A stretch of DNA of 64,000 nt from Bacteroidia bacterium (GTDB lineage: Bacteria > Bacteroidota > Bacteroidia > Cytophagales > Flammeovirgaceae): positions 39,736 to 103,735 of the forward strand of contig JAUIAB010000011.1 in the NCBI GenBank assembly GCA_030425505.1. Reading direction: 5' to 3'. A program made the translations under genes and the position numbers. This document shows positions 29,537-38,247 of this stretch, in pieces. The notes beneath the pieces are model-generated. The model had not been told where the DNA came from and did no database searches. It saw only the letters and a program-made list of their open reading frames with translations. Positions within the stretch are counted from its first letter, which is position 1; each line of letters opens with the position of its first letter.

Positions 29537-29848
29537 ATGTACGCAATAGTAGACATAGCGGGACAACAGTTTAAAGTAGAAGAAGGCAAATTCGTTTACA
29601 CTCATCGATTAGGTGAAGAAGATGGTGCTGCTGTAACCTTCGATAAGGTTTTATTACTTGATAATAACGGAGACGTAAGTGTAGGAGCACCTACAGTTGA
29701 AGGAGCAACTGTTTCTGGAAAAATCCTTTCACACCTTAAAGATGATAAAGTAATCGTATTTAAGAAAAAGAGAAGAAAGGGATATAAGAAGAAAAACGGT
29801 CACAGACAGCAGCTTTCTAAAGTATTAATAGAAAAAATTTCAAATTAA
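29537..29848 (+). CDS. rplU: 50S ribosomal protein L21
   Basis: Large-subunit protein of 103 aa, normal length. It starts MYAIVDIAGQQFKVEEGKFV, the family hallmark, and has the conserved basic C-terminal region KVIVFKKKRRKGYKKKNGHR with the L21 GHRQ motif that binds 23S rRNA. It begins the rplU-rpmA operon behind a textbook promoter, with rpmA 15 bases after its stop. Confidence 0.98.
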   Translation: MYAIVDIAGQQFKVEEGKFVYTHRLGEEDGAAVTFDKVLLLDNNGDVSVGAPTVEGATVSGKILSHLKDDKVIVFKKKRRKGYKKKNGHRQQLSKVLIEKISN

Positions 29849-29863
29849 AAACTTCATACTGAA

Positions 29864-30112
29864 ATGGCACATAAAAAAGGAGCAGGTAGTTCTAAAAACG
29901 GTAGAGATTCAGAAAGTAAACGCCTTGGAGTAAAAGTTTTTGGTGGTCAACTTGCAAAAGCAGGAAATATAATCGTAAGACAAAGGGGGACTAAGCACTA
30001 TCCTGGAAAAGGAGTAGGGATAGGAAAAGATCACACTCTTTTTGCATTAGTTGATGGCACAGTATCCTTTAAAAAAGGTTTTAAGGGAAGATCTTTCGTG
30101 AACATAAGCTAG
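29864..30112 (+). CDS. rpmA: 50S ribosomal protein L27
   Basis: 82-aa large-subunit protein whose N-terminal tail reaches the peptidyl-transferase centre. It starts [20 protein letters not shown] and contains the invariant [21 protein letters not shown]. There is no cleavable N-terminal extension of the Firmicutes type. It is the second gene of rplU-rpmA, and the tmRNA gene follows after 62 bases on the same strand. Confidence 0.98.
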   Translation: MAHKKGAGSSKNGRDSESKRLGVKVFGGQLAKAGNIIVRQRGTKHYPGKGVGIGKDHTLFALVDGTVSFKKGFKGRSFVNIS

Positions 30113-30174
30113 GTTTACTCTATTTTTTTCAAAAACAGAAACTATTTTTTCTTTTCTTTAGTTAAAATGTCACT

Positions 30175-30580
30175 GGGGTCGACTGGTTTTGACAAGTTGA
30201 TAAGTGGCGTATATAAGCATGTAGGCTCATAGGGTGAGAGCCTTGAAAGATAGTCCTAAAGAATAATTGGCAATACTAATTATGCCATGGCTGCTTAATC
30301 TAACTAGAAGTTAGTAACAAGTTTAGGTTTAGCACTCGGAATAAGTGCTACCGGTCATCGTTCTTTTTGCGCATTGCTTAGTTTGTGCAAATTTATAGAG
30401 CGTCGAATCAACTGAGCTAGTTAGTGTAGCGTTGCCCTGTACTAATGAACCTTTTAGGTAACTAAGGAATGAACATGGGTGCTACTTCCCAATTCTTTCT
30501 CGAAAATCAAAAGTAGATAAGCATGTAGAAAATGCGTTGGCTTGCAGTTTTGGACCGGGGTTCGATTCCCCGCGACTCCA
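30175..30580 (+). ncRNA. ssrA: tmRNA (transfer-messenger RNA)
   Basis: One-piece tmRNA that rescues stalled ribosomes with SmpB. The ends pair as a tRNA acceptor stem: GGGGTCG at 30175-30181 with CGACTCC at 30573-30579, discriminator A at 30580, and the T arm GGGTTCGATTCCC just before it. CCA is not encoded. The tag reading frame is at 30269-30298 (GGC AAT ACT AAT TAT GCC ATG GCT GCT TAA), giving GNTNYAMAA, close in form to known Bacteroidota tags ending in A-A. Pseudoknots were not modelled. It lies directly downstream of rpmA. Confidence 0.95.
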
Positions 30581-30673
30581 CTTTACCTCTTCTTATAAAG
30601 TTTTTTACACAATCTCCTTTTTTAGTAATTTGATACCACCTTTACTCATAGAATTACTCTAAAAACATGTACT

Positions 30674-30997
30674 ATGTGGGAAGAAAACTTAAAGATATAC
30701 GATGAACTAGTTGCTAAATGCTCTAGGTTTGAGCGAAAAGGCAAAACTATGCCCTATACTTCTGCCAATGGACACATGTTTTCTCTACTCAATAAAGCAG
30801 GAGAAGTTGGTATACGTTTTTCTAAAGAGGTTCAGGAAAAATATATGAAAGAATTTAATACTTCTTACTTTAAATCGCATGGAGCAACGATGAACGGGTA
30901 CATTTTGGTTACAAAAAAAATGTTAGAAGACCTGGATACCCTAGCAAAATATTTAGATGAAAGCTATGACTATGTTATGTCTCTTAAACCTAAGTAA
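30674..30997 (+). CDS. Small protein, TfoX N-terminal-like
   Basis: 107-aa cytosolic protein. The pattern KTMPYTSANGHMFSLLNKAG followed by VGIRFSKEVQEKYM and a closing helix (KMLEDLDTLAKYLDESYDYV) resembles the small alpha/beta fold of TfoX/Sxy N-terminal-type proteins, in which a hydrophobic strand with GxMF/L precedes a strand and a helix. This is a tentative resemblance only. It has no signal peptide. It stands alone 93 bases after tmRNA. In other bacteria TfoX proteins affect competence, but many short relatives have no known role. Confidence 0.6.
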   Translation: MWEENLKIYDELVAKCSRFERKGKTMPYTSANGHMFSLLNKAGEVGIRFSKEVQEKYMKEFNTSYFKSHGATMNGYILVTKKMLEDLDTLAKYLDESYDYVMSLKPK

Positions 30998-31181
30998 AAA
31001 AATTAATACCCTGTTAGGGTGTCTCTAAAAAGCTTTTTTACTGCCTGGGGTTACCTTTTTTAAAACTCACTATAAACAACTTCTATAAAAAAATCACGTT
31101 TTTGCAATAAATCCTTTTTATTTACGTATAAGTACTAAATTTCATTTAACAACATTGATTATTTATTTAAACGACTAAATC

Positions 31182-31835
31182 ATGAGAATAGCAAAGTTAT
31201 TGACTCTATCACTGATAGGTATCTTTTTGAGTTTAAGTATAGTTCAAGCTCAAACTAAAGACGAAAGAAAAAAAGCAAAGAAAGACTTAAAAAAAAGAGC
31301 GATAAAAGATGCCCGAAAAGAAGCTAAAAGGTGGAAAAAGAAGAGAGGTTATACCAATATAATTGGAGACCTACCAATGGAAAAGCAATTAGAAAATGCT
31401 TTCCTTCTTAACTATGTGATGGATGACAAAGGTCGGAAAAAATATTATGTAGCTTCTCAAGAAGCAAAAGCAGAAACTTTTGCAGCTGCGAAACAACAAG
31501 CACAGCAACTTTGTCTGGCAGATATTGCCTCTCAAATTGGGAGTAATATCTTGGGAAGAATAAAGTCAAATATCGCTAATAATGAGTCTATTGAAGATGC
31601 TGCCTCGGTAACAGAAGTAGTTGGAGCATACCAAAACACAGTTGCCGCTAAGCTAGGTAGAACTGAGCCTATAGTGATTTTTAAAAAGGTCGATAAGCTT
31701 ACGCACATCGCTATGATGATGAAGTACGATATGTCTTCTGCTGAAGAAATGATAAAAGAAGACTTAAGGCAAGAGTTAAAAAAGAAAACAGAACTTCTTC
31801 AGGATGAAATTGATGGTTTGTTGGATTTAAAATAA
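31182..31835 (+). CDS. Exported hypothetical protein, LPP20-like
   Basis: 217-aa protein with a clear signal peptide (1-24, ending SIVQAQ). A highly charged stretch (KDERKKAKKDLKKRAIKDAR) follows, then a domain at about 85-190. The segment KAETFAAAKQQAQQLCLADI followed by a long helix and VIFKKVDKLTHIAMMMKYDM resembles the LPP20/FlgT-type alpha-beta domain of exported proteins; I rate this as tentative. The last 30 residues form a coiled-coil-like helix (EDLRQELKKKTELLQDEIDG). It is probably periplasmic. It is monocistronic and followed by a hairpin terminator. Confidence 0.65.
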   Translation: MRIAKLLTLSLIGIFLSLSIVQAQTKDERKKAKKDLKKRAIKDARKEAKRWKKKRGYTNIIGDLPMEKQLENAFLLNYVMDDKGRKKYYVASQEAKAETFAAAKQQAQQLCLADIASQIGSNILGRIKSNIANNESIEDAASVTEVVGAYQNTVAAKLGRTEPIVIFKKVDKLTHIAMMMKYDMSSAEEMIKEDLRQELKKKTELLQDEIDGLLDLK

Positions 31836-31860
31836 ATCTCTAAGAAATTTATCTACTCAT

Positions 31861-31900
31861 AAAGAGGCTGCCTCCATAACCAAGACAACCTCTTTTTTTT
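31861..31900. terminator. Terminator between the exported protein gene and the metB-like gene
   Basis: AAAGAGG at 31861-31867 pairs with CCTCTTT at 31889-31895 and is followed by a T run to 31900. It serves the plus-strand gene ending at 31835 and may also act on the convergent gene ending at 31911. Confidence 0.65.
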
Positions 31901-31910
31901 ATCATTTTTA

Positions 31911-33065
31911 TCAAATCAAAGCTTGATCTAAATCCTCCAATAAATCTTCTGCATCTTCTATTCCTACACTCAAACGAATTAGCGAGTCTTTCAGTCCTGC
32001 TTTTTCTCGTTCTTCTTTTGGTATACTAGCATGAGTCATCATAGAAGGAAGTCCACATAAAGATTCTACTCCTCCTAGAGATTCTGCAAGAGTAAATAGC
32101 TTAAAGTTTTTCAATATCTGAATGGCTTTGTCTATCTTATCTTCTTTTGGTGTAAACGATATCATACCACCAAAACCATGCATCTGTTTTTTTGCAATCG
32201 CATGATTTTTATGGCTATCTAAACCTGGCCAATATACCTCTCCCACCCTAAAGTCATTGCTAAGAAAAGCTGCTATTTTCTCCCCATTTTCACAATGTCT
32301 TTGCATTCGAAGTTGAAGTGTTTTGATACCTCTCAAGACTAGAAAACAGTCTTGAGGACCAGGTATTGCTCCACAAGAGTTTTGTAAAAACGCTAATTTT
32401 TCTGCTATATCTTCTTTATTGGTTGCAACAGCTCCTAAAACAGTATCCGAATGCCCTCCGATGTACTTGGTCACTGAATGAACTACTATATCTGCACCTA
32501 AGTCTAATGGATTTTGGAGTATTGGCGTAGCAAATGTATTATCGACAACTGCTAATGCTCCATTTGCTTTAGCCATTTTAGATATTTCTGCTATATCAAT
32601 AATATTCATCAAAGGATTGGTAGGTGTTTCTATCCATACCATTTTTACTGAGGAAGTAAAGTGGCTTTGAACGTCTTCTGCCGATGCCATAGAAATGAAC
32701 TTGAACTTTATTCCATATTCAGCAAATACTTTAGTGAATATTCGGTATGTCCCTCCATATAGATCATTGGTCACTAAAACTTCATCCCCTGGTTTTAATA
32801 ACTTCATTAAAGTGTCAGTTGCTGCCATACCTGAAGCAAAGCAGTATCCAAATTGAGCATTTTCCAGAGCTGCTATACTTTTTTCTAAGGCATGTCTGGT
32901 AGGGTTTTGAGTACGAGCATATTCGTAGCCTTTATGAACTCCTGGAGCCTCTTGAGCAAAGGTGCTTGTTTGATAGATGGGCGTCATTATAGCTCCTGTG
33001 GTGGGGTCTGGTTCTACTCCTGCATGAACTGCAACTGTTCCTTTACGTAAATTTTTTGTATTCAT
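31911..33065 (-). CDS. Cystathionine gamma-synthase / PLP-dependent trans-sulfuration enzyme
   Basis: 384-aa Cys/Met-metabolism PLP enzyme. Motifs in order are TPIYQTSTFAQEAPG, YEYARTQNPTRHALEKSIAA, the cofactor-stacking FASGMAAT region, WIETPTNPLMNIIDI, VVDNTFATPILQNPL, and the Schiff-base Lys at about residue 200 in HSVTKYIGGHSD. The C-terminal domain has GGVESLCGLPSMMTHASIP. This set fits cystathionine gamma-synthase (MetB), cystathionine beta/gamma-lyase or O-acetylhomoserine enzymes; in Bacteroidota this subtype is usually called cystathionine gamma-synthase. It is single and convergent with the upstream plus-strand gene. The exact reaction cannot be decided from sequence. Confidence 0.88.
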   Translation of the reverse strand: MNTKNLRKGTVAVHAGVEPDPTTGAIMTPIYQTSTFAQEAPGVHKGYEYARTQNPTRHALEKSIAALENAQFGYCFASGMAATDTLMKLLKPGDEVLVTNDLYGGTYRIFTKVFAEYGIKFKFISMASAEDVQSHFTSSVKMVWIETPTNPLMNIIDIAEISKMAKANGALAVVDNTFATPILQNPLDLGADIVVHSVTKYIGGHSDTVLGAVATNKEDIAEKLAFLQNSCGAIPGPQDCFLVLRGIKTLQLRMQRHCENGEKIAAFLSNDFRVGEVYWPGLDSHKNHAIAKKQMHGFGGMISFTPKEDKIDKAIQILKNFKLFTLAESLGGVESLCGLPSMMTHASIPKEEREKAGLKDSLIRLSVGIEDAEDLLEDLDQALI

Positions 33066-33217
33066 TGTTGCTAATTTTCTTAAATCATCCTTTATCGAAT
33101 AGCTAAGTTACATGGAATCTATGAAATAATTTTTTGAGAAATGTTTGCGATAAGCTGATTATTTGCAACAAATTATATCCCTTTGTAAAGTTCAATTAAC
33201 AGATTTTAAATAAAGTA

Positions 33218-34582
33218 TTGGAGTTATCCTGTAGTGAATTTGACCTTTCGAGAATAAAGCATAGTGGTAAAGACTACCTCTTCCAACAAAAGTTTGTTTT
33301 AAAAAAAGTAGACCTTTCAAAAGAACAAATTTTACGATGGGCTTCATTATTCGAGCAATTTATTTATCTAAATCATAATAACATATTATATCCTCATGGA
33401 GGTTTTCCTGAAGTGCTTGCTGCTGGCTCTAAAAGAAAGTTGGAGAAAGTAGTTCAATCTCCTTTTGAAGAACTCTTTGAGTTTCACAAAAAAAGACCTT
33501 CTTGGCTCTTTGGCTTTTTCACCTATGACTTAAAAAACTATTTAGAGAAGCTGGAAAGCAAAAATCATTCTCATGTCGAATTTCCTGAGCTTTTTTTCTT
33601 CGAGCCAGAACTTCTTTTCTTTTTTGAAGAGGAGAGCATTACCATTTTATCCGATGTTCCTATTGATTCATTAATTGATAAGATAAAAAAAGAATTAGCT
33701 ACAATACAAAAGGAGAATTTTTATTCCTCTACATCTTCTGAATTACGACTAACCACTTCTAAAGAAGAATACCTTAACAACGTTGACAAAATAAGACAGC
33801 ATATTATTAAAGGCGACGTCTATGAGTTAAACTATTGCATTGAGTTGCTTTGCAACAATTTCTTCATTGATCCGATAAATTTCTACAAAGATTTTTGCGA
33901 AGTGTCCCCTACCCCATTCAGTAGTTTGCTAAAGGTTAATAATAAATATCTTATTTCTGCTTCTCCAGAACGGTTTATCCGAAAAATTGGCGCTAACGTA
34001 GTAATAAGTCAGCCAATGAAGGGTACTGCTGCCAGAAGCCCCGATCATGATATAGACAAAAAGCAAAAAGAGTTACTAAAAAGCTCTGAAAAAGAACGCG
34101 CAGAGAATATGATGATTGTTGATTTGGTAAGAAATGACCTTGCAAAATCCTCTATTCCAGGAACTATAAAGGTAGAAGAGATTTTTGGTGTTTATAGTTT
34201 TGAGCAAGTCCATCAGATGATATCTACCGTTCAGTCTGAAGTACGCAATACTACTCCCTTTACTAATATAATACGAGATGCTTTTCCTATGGGAAGCATG
34301 ACTGGCGCACCCAAGATAAGTGCTATGCAGCTAATTGATACTTTTGAAAACTTTAAAAGAAACTTATTTTCAGGATCATTGGGCTTTATAACCCCTGAAG
34401 GAGGCTTCGATTTTAATGTGGTAATTAGAAGTGCTCTTTACGATAGCAAAACGGCTACTTTCTCTTTTCCTATTGGCAGTGCTATTACGTATGATTCCAA
34501 TCCGAATGAAGAATATGAAGAGTGTTTGCTCAAAGCAAAGTTTTTACTTGAAATTATTTCTCATACAGGGCCTACGAGATGA
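33218..34582 (+). CDS. pabB: Aminodeoxychorismate synthase component I (chorismate-binding enzyme)
   Basis: 454-aa enzyme of the anthranilate synthase/PabB/isochorismate superfamily. The C-terminal chorismate-binding domain (about 180-450) has YELNYCIELLCNNF, LISASPERFIRK, SQPMKGTAARSPDHDIDKKQ, ENMMIVDLVRNDLAKS and FPMGSMTGAPKISAMQLID. The Lys in PMKGT and the TGAPK motif are typical of PabB/TrpE. PabB is preferred over TrpE because no trp genes are near and the pattern fits Bacteroidota pabB; this is inference. The start is TTG at 33218; an in-frame stop at 33197-33199 limits alternatives. It would make 4-amino-4-deoxychorismate for folate. Confidence 0.85.
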   Translation: MELSCSEFDLSRIKHSGKDYLFQQKFVLKKVDLSKEQILRWASLFEQFIYLNHNNILYPHGGFPEVLAAGSKRKLEKVVQSPFEELFEFHKKRPSWLFGFFTYDLKNYLEKLESKNHSHVEFPELFFFEPELLFFFEEESITILSDVPIDSLIDKIKKELATIQKENFYSSTSSELRLTTSKEEYLNNVDKIRQHIIKGDVYELNYCIELLCNNFFIDPINFYKDFCEVSPTPFSSLLKVNNKYLISASPERFIRKIGANVVISQPMKGTAARSPDHDIDKKQKELLKSSEKERAENMMIVDLVRNDLAKSSIPGTIKVEEIFGVYSFEQVHQMISTVQSEVRNTTPFTNIIRDAFPMGSMTGAPKISAMQLIDTFENFKRNLFSGSLGFITPEGGFDFNVVIRSALYDSKTATFSFPIGSAITYDSNPNEEYEECLLKAKFLLEIISHTGPTR

Positions 34583-35224
34583 GAAATATTAGCAATAGCA
34601 ATTTGACTTTAAGAGATAAAGTAGCATATTTTGATTTATTGTTCAAATAATCTTAACTCATATAGCGTAGTATTTTTCTTTCTGTGCTTTTTGCTTGATC
34701 AAAAAGCACGAAAAAATCAAGAATGTCCAAAGCTTCCTCCCTACGTGCCATCCCACACCCCGCGAGACATTCAACCAACCCACGAAATCATGCTTCTTGC
34801 ATGATTAGATATTCTCCAAAAAGAGAATGTAAACTTCTCTTTGCCAATAGACTTCCTAGGGTAAGAGGCAAGCAGCAAGACCTAAAGGAACTTGCAGGGA
34901 GGTAGGATTGACTCGCCAGAAAGAGCTTCTTTGTGGATGCCATAGTTTTGCACAAAATTGTGTTTAAGTATTTTAAAAATCACTTTGGTATAAGTAAGAT
35001 TATCAGAAACTAACTATATTTTTTCGTAAAGTTAATTTTATTAAGTCCTTAAAAAGATCTGGGCGAATATTTGAAAGTCATGAGTGTATTATCAATTTTT
35101 GTATAATGGTTAAAAGTGATCCTATTTTTCAGAAATAAGATTATACCATGCAGCTAATTTAAAGATTACAAACTCAATAAAACTGTTTGTGTTTATTTGA
35201 AATACAGTATTTTATGAAATAAAA
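34583..35224. repeat. Gene-free stretch with several perfect inverted repeats
   Basis: About 640 bases without a credible gene. The centre (34684-34830) is richer in G+C than its surroundings and contains GTGCTTTTTG-CTTGAT-CAAAAAGCAC (34684-34709, 10-bp arms), AATCATGC-TTCTT-GCATGATT (34786-34806, 8-bp arms) and ATTCTC-CAAAAA-GAGAAT (34811-34828). A similar TCATGC-N5-GCATGA hairpin occurs at 2-18. The layout looks like an intergenic repeat family or the remnant of a mobile element. The section 34910-35224 shows nothing recognisable. Confidence 0.5.
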
Positions 35225-36373
35225 ATGCAAAATAAAAAACTAGAAGGTGTCTTAGAGAAAATACCCAGCCCATGCTTTGTATTAGATGAAGAAAAGCTGG
35301 AAAGCAACCTTAAGGTATTGCAAAGAATTCAAAGCAATACAGGTGCTAAAATTATTTGTGCTTTAAAAGGCTATGCTATGCACAGTTCTTTTAATACTCT
35401 ACAGAAATATCTTGTTGGAGCCACAGCCAGTTCATTAAACGAAGCTTTGCTTGCCAAAGAAGAGCTTGGCAGAGAGGTGCATGTTTATTGCCCCGCTTAC
35501 AGAAAGGATGAATTTACCGATTTGATGAACCTTGCCGATCATCTAACTTTTAATTCTATTTCTGAATACAAATTCTATGAGCCTGTAATTAAAAATGCTT
35601 TGCCCAAAAAGAAATTTGGACTTAGAATAAATCCTGAGTACTCTAATATTTCTACCCCCATCTATGATCCTTGTGCTATGGGTTCCAGGCTCGGAATAAC
35701 CATAGAGAATATGCCTAAAGGACTCCCTGAAATGATATCTGGGCTCCATTTTCATACTTTGTGCGAAGGTAGTGCTGAAGTTTTAGCAGAAACACTTAAA
35801 GCAGTAGAAGAGAAGTTTAGCAAATATTTGAATAGCATCTCCTGGCTGAATTTTGGTGGTGGGCATGCGATTACTAAGAAGGAATATAATATTGATTTGT
35901 TAGAGGAAGCTATCTCAAATATTAAAAGCAAGTATAATTTAGAAGTTATTCTAGAACCAGGAAGTGCTGTTGCATGGGATGCAGGTTGGCTGGTAACATC
36001 CGTTTTAGATATTGTCAATAGTGGTGGGGTTAGCACTGCGATAATAGATTCTTCTTTTGCAGCTCATATGCCTGATTGCATCGAAATGCCTTATAAACCT
36101 AAAGTAACTGGAAGTGTTTCTAGCTCTGAAAATAACTATACCATAGGCGGGCTTACCTGTCTAGCAGGGGATTATATGTCTGATTACTATTTTGAAGAGC
36201 CTTTGTCTATTGGGCAAAAAGTTATTTTTGAAGATATGATGCACTATACTATGGTAAAAACTACTCATTTTAATGGCATAGCTTTACCTTCGATAGGTAT
36301 TCTCAAAAAAGATGGGACATTTGAATTAGTTAAAACCTTTGGCTATAAAGATTATAAAAACCAACTATCCTAA
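35225..36373 (+). CDS. nspC: Carboxynorspermidine decarboxylase
   Basis: PLP-dependent enzyme of the alanine-racemase-fold decarboxylases that converts carboxyspermidine or carboxynorspermidine to the polyamine. 382 aa, typical length. The PLP Lys is in ICALKGYAMHSSF. The barrel has MGSRLGIT, SGLHFHTLCEGSAEVLAETL and LNFGGGHAITKKEYN. The C-terminal motifs include LEPGSAVAWDAGWLV and GGLTCLAGDYMSDYYF, with the catalytic Cys and acidic residues. It pairs in function with carboxy(nor)spermidine dehydrogenase, which is not in this window. hemB starts 10 bases later, so they are probably co-transcribed. Confidence 0.95.
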   Translation: MQNKKLEGVLEKIPSPCFVLDEEKLESNLKVLQRIQSNTGAKIICALKGYAMHSSFNTLQKYLVGATASSLNEALLAKEELGREVHVYCPAYRKDEFTDLMNLADHLTFNSISEYKFYEPVIKNALPKKKFGLRINPEYSNISTPIYDPCAMGSRLGITIENMPKGLPEMISGLHFHTLCEGSAEVLAETLKAVEEKFSKYLNSISWLNFGGGHAITKKEYNIDLLEEAISNIKSKYNLEVILEPGSAVAWDAGWLVTSVLDIVNSGGVSTAIIDSSFAAHMPDCIEMPYKPKVTGSVSSSENNYTIGGLTCLAGDYMSDYYFEEPLSIGQKVIFEDMMHYTMVKTTHFNGIALPSIGILKKDGTFELVKTFGYKDYKNQLS

Positions 36374-36383
36374 AATATAATAG

Positions 36384-37355
36384 ATGATTATTCCAGTTAG
36401 ACCAAGAAGAAATAGAAAGTCAAAAGTAATTAGAGATCTTGTTGCTGAAACTACGGTTCACACTCAAGATCTAATCTATCCTCTATTTTTAATTGAAGGG
36501 AAAAACCAAAAGAAGGAGGTAAAATCCATGCCAGGTATTTATCGATTTAGCCTCGATAACTTAATCAAAGAAATAGAAGAGTGCCTTGCTCTTGGAATCA
36601 AAACATTTGCCTTGTTTCCTTCCATTGAAGATTCTAAGAAAGATTCATTTGCCTCTGAGTCTTTAAACAGATCTGGGCTTTATCTAGAAAGCATTCGAAA
36701 AATAAAAGAGTCTCTTCCTGAAGCGTGTATAATGACTGACGTTGCTATGGATCCTTATAGTTCTGATGGGCACGATGGTTTTGTGGAAAATGGAAGTATT
36801 GTAAATGATAAAACTTTAGAGATTCTGGCAGAAATGAGCCTGGCGCAAGCAGAAGCTGGCGCAGATATTTTAGGTCCTTCAGATATGATGGATGGAAGGG
36901 TTGCTTTCATAAGAGGAAAGTTGGAAAAAGCTGGCTTTTCTGATGTATCTATAATGTCATATACAGCTAAATACGCCAGCTCCTTTTATGGTCCATTTAG
37001 GGATGCCCTTGACTCTGCTCCCAAATCTGGAGATAAAAAAACGTACCAGATGGACTATAGAAACTCTTCGGAAGCTTTAATAGAAGCTCAGCTTGACCAG
37101 AAAGAAGGCGCAGATATTTTGATGGTAAAACCTGCTTTATCTTATCTAGATATTATTAACCGGCTGTCTCAAAACACTCATTTACCTATTGCTGCTTATA
37201 ATGTAAGTGGAGAGTATGCTATGATAAAAGCTGCTGCTAGTAATGGTTGGCTTGAAGAAGAAATTGCTATTGATGAAGTTTTAACGAGTATTAAAAGAGC
37301 TGGTGCTAAAGTAATATTGACTTATTTTGCAAAAGATTATGCAAAGACTTTTTAA
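36384..37355 (+). CDS. hemB: Delta-aminolevulinic acid dehydratase (porphobilinogen synthase)
   Basis: Condenses two 5-aminolevulinate molecules in tetrapyrrole synthesis. 323 aa, normal length. Active-site lysines are in SYTAKYASSFYGPFRDA and LMVKPALSYLDII. The metal-site segment reads MTDVAMDPYSSDGHDGF without the three cysteines of zinc enzymes, so it belongs to the cysteine-free Mg-dependent type. ASNGWLEEE and KRAGAKVILTYFAKDYA at the end are typical. It lies 10 bases behind nspC. It provides porphobilinogen for haem and, with the adenosyltransferase at 7 kb, possibly corrinoids. Confidence 0.97.
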   Translation: MIIPVRPRRNRKSKVIRDLVAETTVHTQDLIYPLFLIEGKNQKKEVKSMPGIYRFSLDNLIKEIEECLALGIKTFALFPSIEDSKKDSFASESLNRSGLYLESIRKIKESLPEACIMTDVAMDPYSSDGHDGFVENGSIVNDKTLEILAEMSLAQAEAGADILGPSDMMDGRVAFIRGKLEKAGFSDVSIMSYTAKYASSFYGPFRDALDSAPKSGDKKTYQMDYRNSSEALIEAQLDQKEGADILMVKPALSYLDIINRLSQNTHLPIAAYNVSGEYAMIKAAASNGWLEEEIAIDEVLTSIKRAGAKVILTYFAKDYAKTF

Positions 37356-37472
37356 AGTAATTTTAACCAATCAAAGATCTCATAGCAAAGTTGAGAAACG
37401 ATAGTATTGAATATTAAATTTACGAGGTAAGCTTTAGGGCTTAAAACCTCACTAGTGAGTAAACTATTAGAA

Positions 37473-38141
37473 ATGGCAAAAGTAATTTCATTTGCATCAC
37501 AAAAAGGAGGAGTTGGTAAAAGCACGCTGCTTATGCTTACAGCTACTGCTTTACATAAAAGAACTAACTCAAAAGTTCTAATAATTGATTGTGATCCACA
37601 AAAGTCTGTTAAAGAAACATATCAAACGGATAAAGACACCTCTAATGGATCTTGTGATGTCATTACCTATAATTGGAATCAACCAAAACCTGAGGTAAAC
37701 TTTGATAAGACTCTTGCCCTAGCTGAAAGTAAATATGATGTGATCTTTTTAGATCTCCCAGGAAAATTAGAAGGAGCAGATGTTCGTTTTAGTCTTCTTA
37801 TATCTGACATAATTATAGTTCCTATTGTTGCAAGTACTCTCGATATTAATGCGACTATAAGCTTTTTAAAAAAACTCCCTGAGATATCTAAGGTTAAAAA
37901 GGAAAAGGGATACGATCTCAAAATTTTTGGGGTAATCAATAAAAAAGATCAAACTATTGAGCACAATAAACTCCAGGAGCTGGCAGGTATTGGAGGTATT
38001 CAGCTTTTCTACTCTCCTATTTCTTATCTTGTACGATATAAGCGAAATATTTCTACTTCTGAAGACATAACTAACCCTATGGATATTGAAGATGAATTCA
38101 ACCAGTATTTTGATGAGTTTAGGACTAAATGTGAGGTTTAG
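37473..38141 (+). CDS. ParA-like partition/positioning ATPase
   Basis: 222-aa MinD/ParA-family ATPase if started at ATG 37473 (MAKVISFASQKGGVGKST); a GTG 18 bases upstream is possible but would add six unconserved residues. The deviant Walker A KGGVGKST is at residues 11-18. Walker A' lies in LIIDCDPQKS and Walker B-like residues in DVIFLDLPGK. The core ends in LVRYKRNISTSEDI. No ParB gene is adjacent, so it is an orphan ATPase, perhaps positioning a protein cargo or a lost plasmid trait. A hairpin (GAGGT at 37424-37428, ACCTC at 37446-37450) precedes the start. Confidence 0.88.
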   Translation: MAKVISFASQKGGVGKSTLLMLTATALHKRTNSKVLIIDCDPQKSVKETYQTDKDTSNGSCDVITYNWNQPKPEVNFDKTLALAESKYDVIFLDLPGKLEGADVRFSLLISDIIIVPIVASTLDINATISFLKKLPEISKVKKEKGYDLKIFGVINKKDQTIEHNKLQELAGIGGIQLFYSPISYLVRYKRNISTSEDITNPMDIEDEFNQYFDEFRTKCEV

Positions 38142-38247
38142 TGCCACCTTTTTTCTCAAAGATTTAGCAACAACAAAAAGAACATAACTTACTGAAAGCC
38201 AGTGTAAATTATGCAATAATTTAAGATTAATTACCGAGCTTTGCATA

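Noticed and set aside
31008..31020. Short hairpin ACCCT-GTT-AGGGT after the TfoX-like gene
   Set aside because: Only five pairs and no T run follows; not enough for a terminator call.
34723..34905. Plus-strand open frame of 60 codons, rich in Pro and Arg
   Set aside because: It overlaps the inverted-repeat region and has no recognisable start context or family; more likely non-coding repeat DNA.
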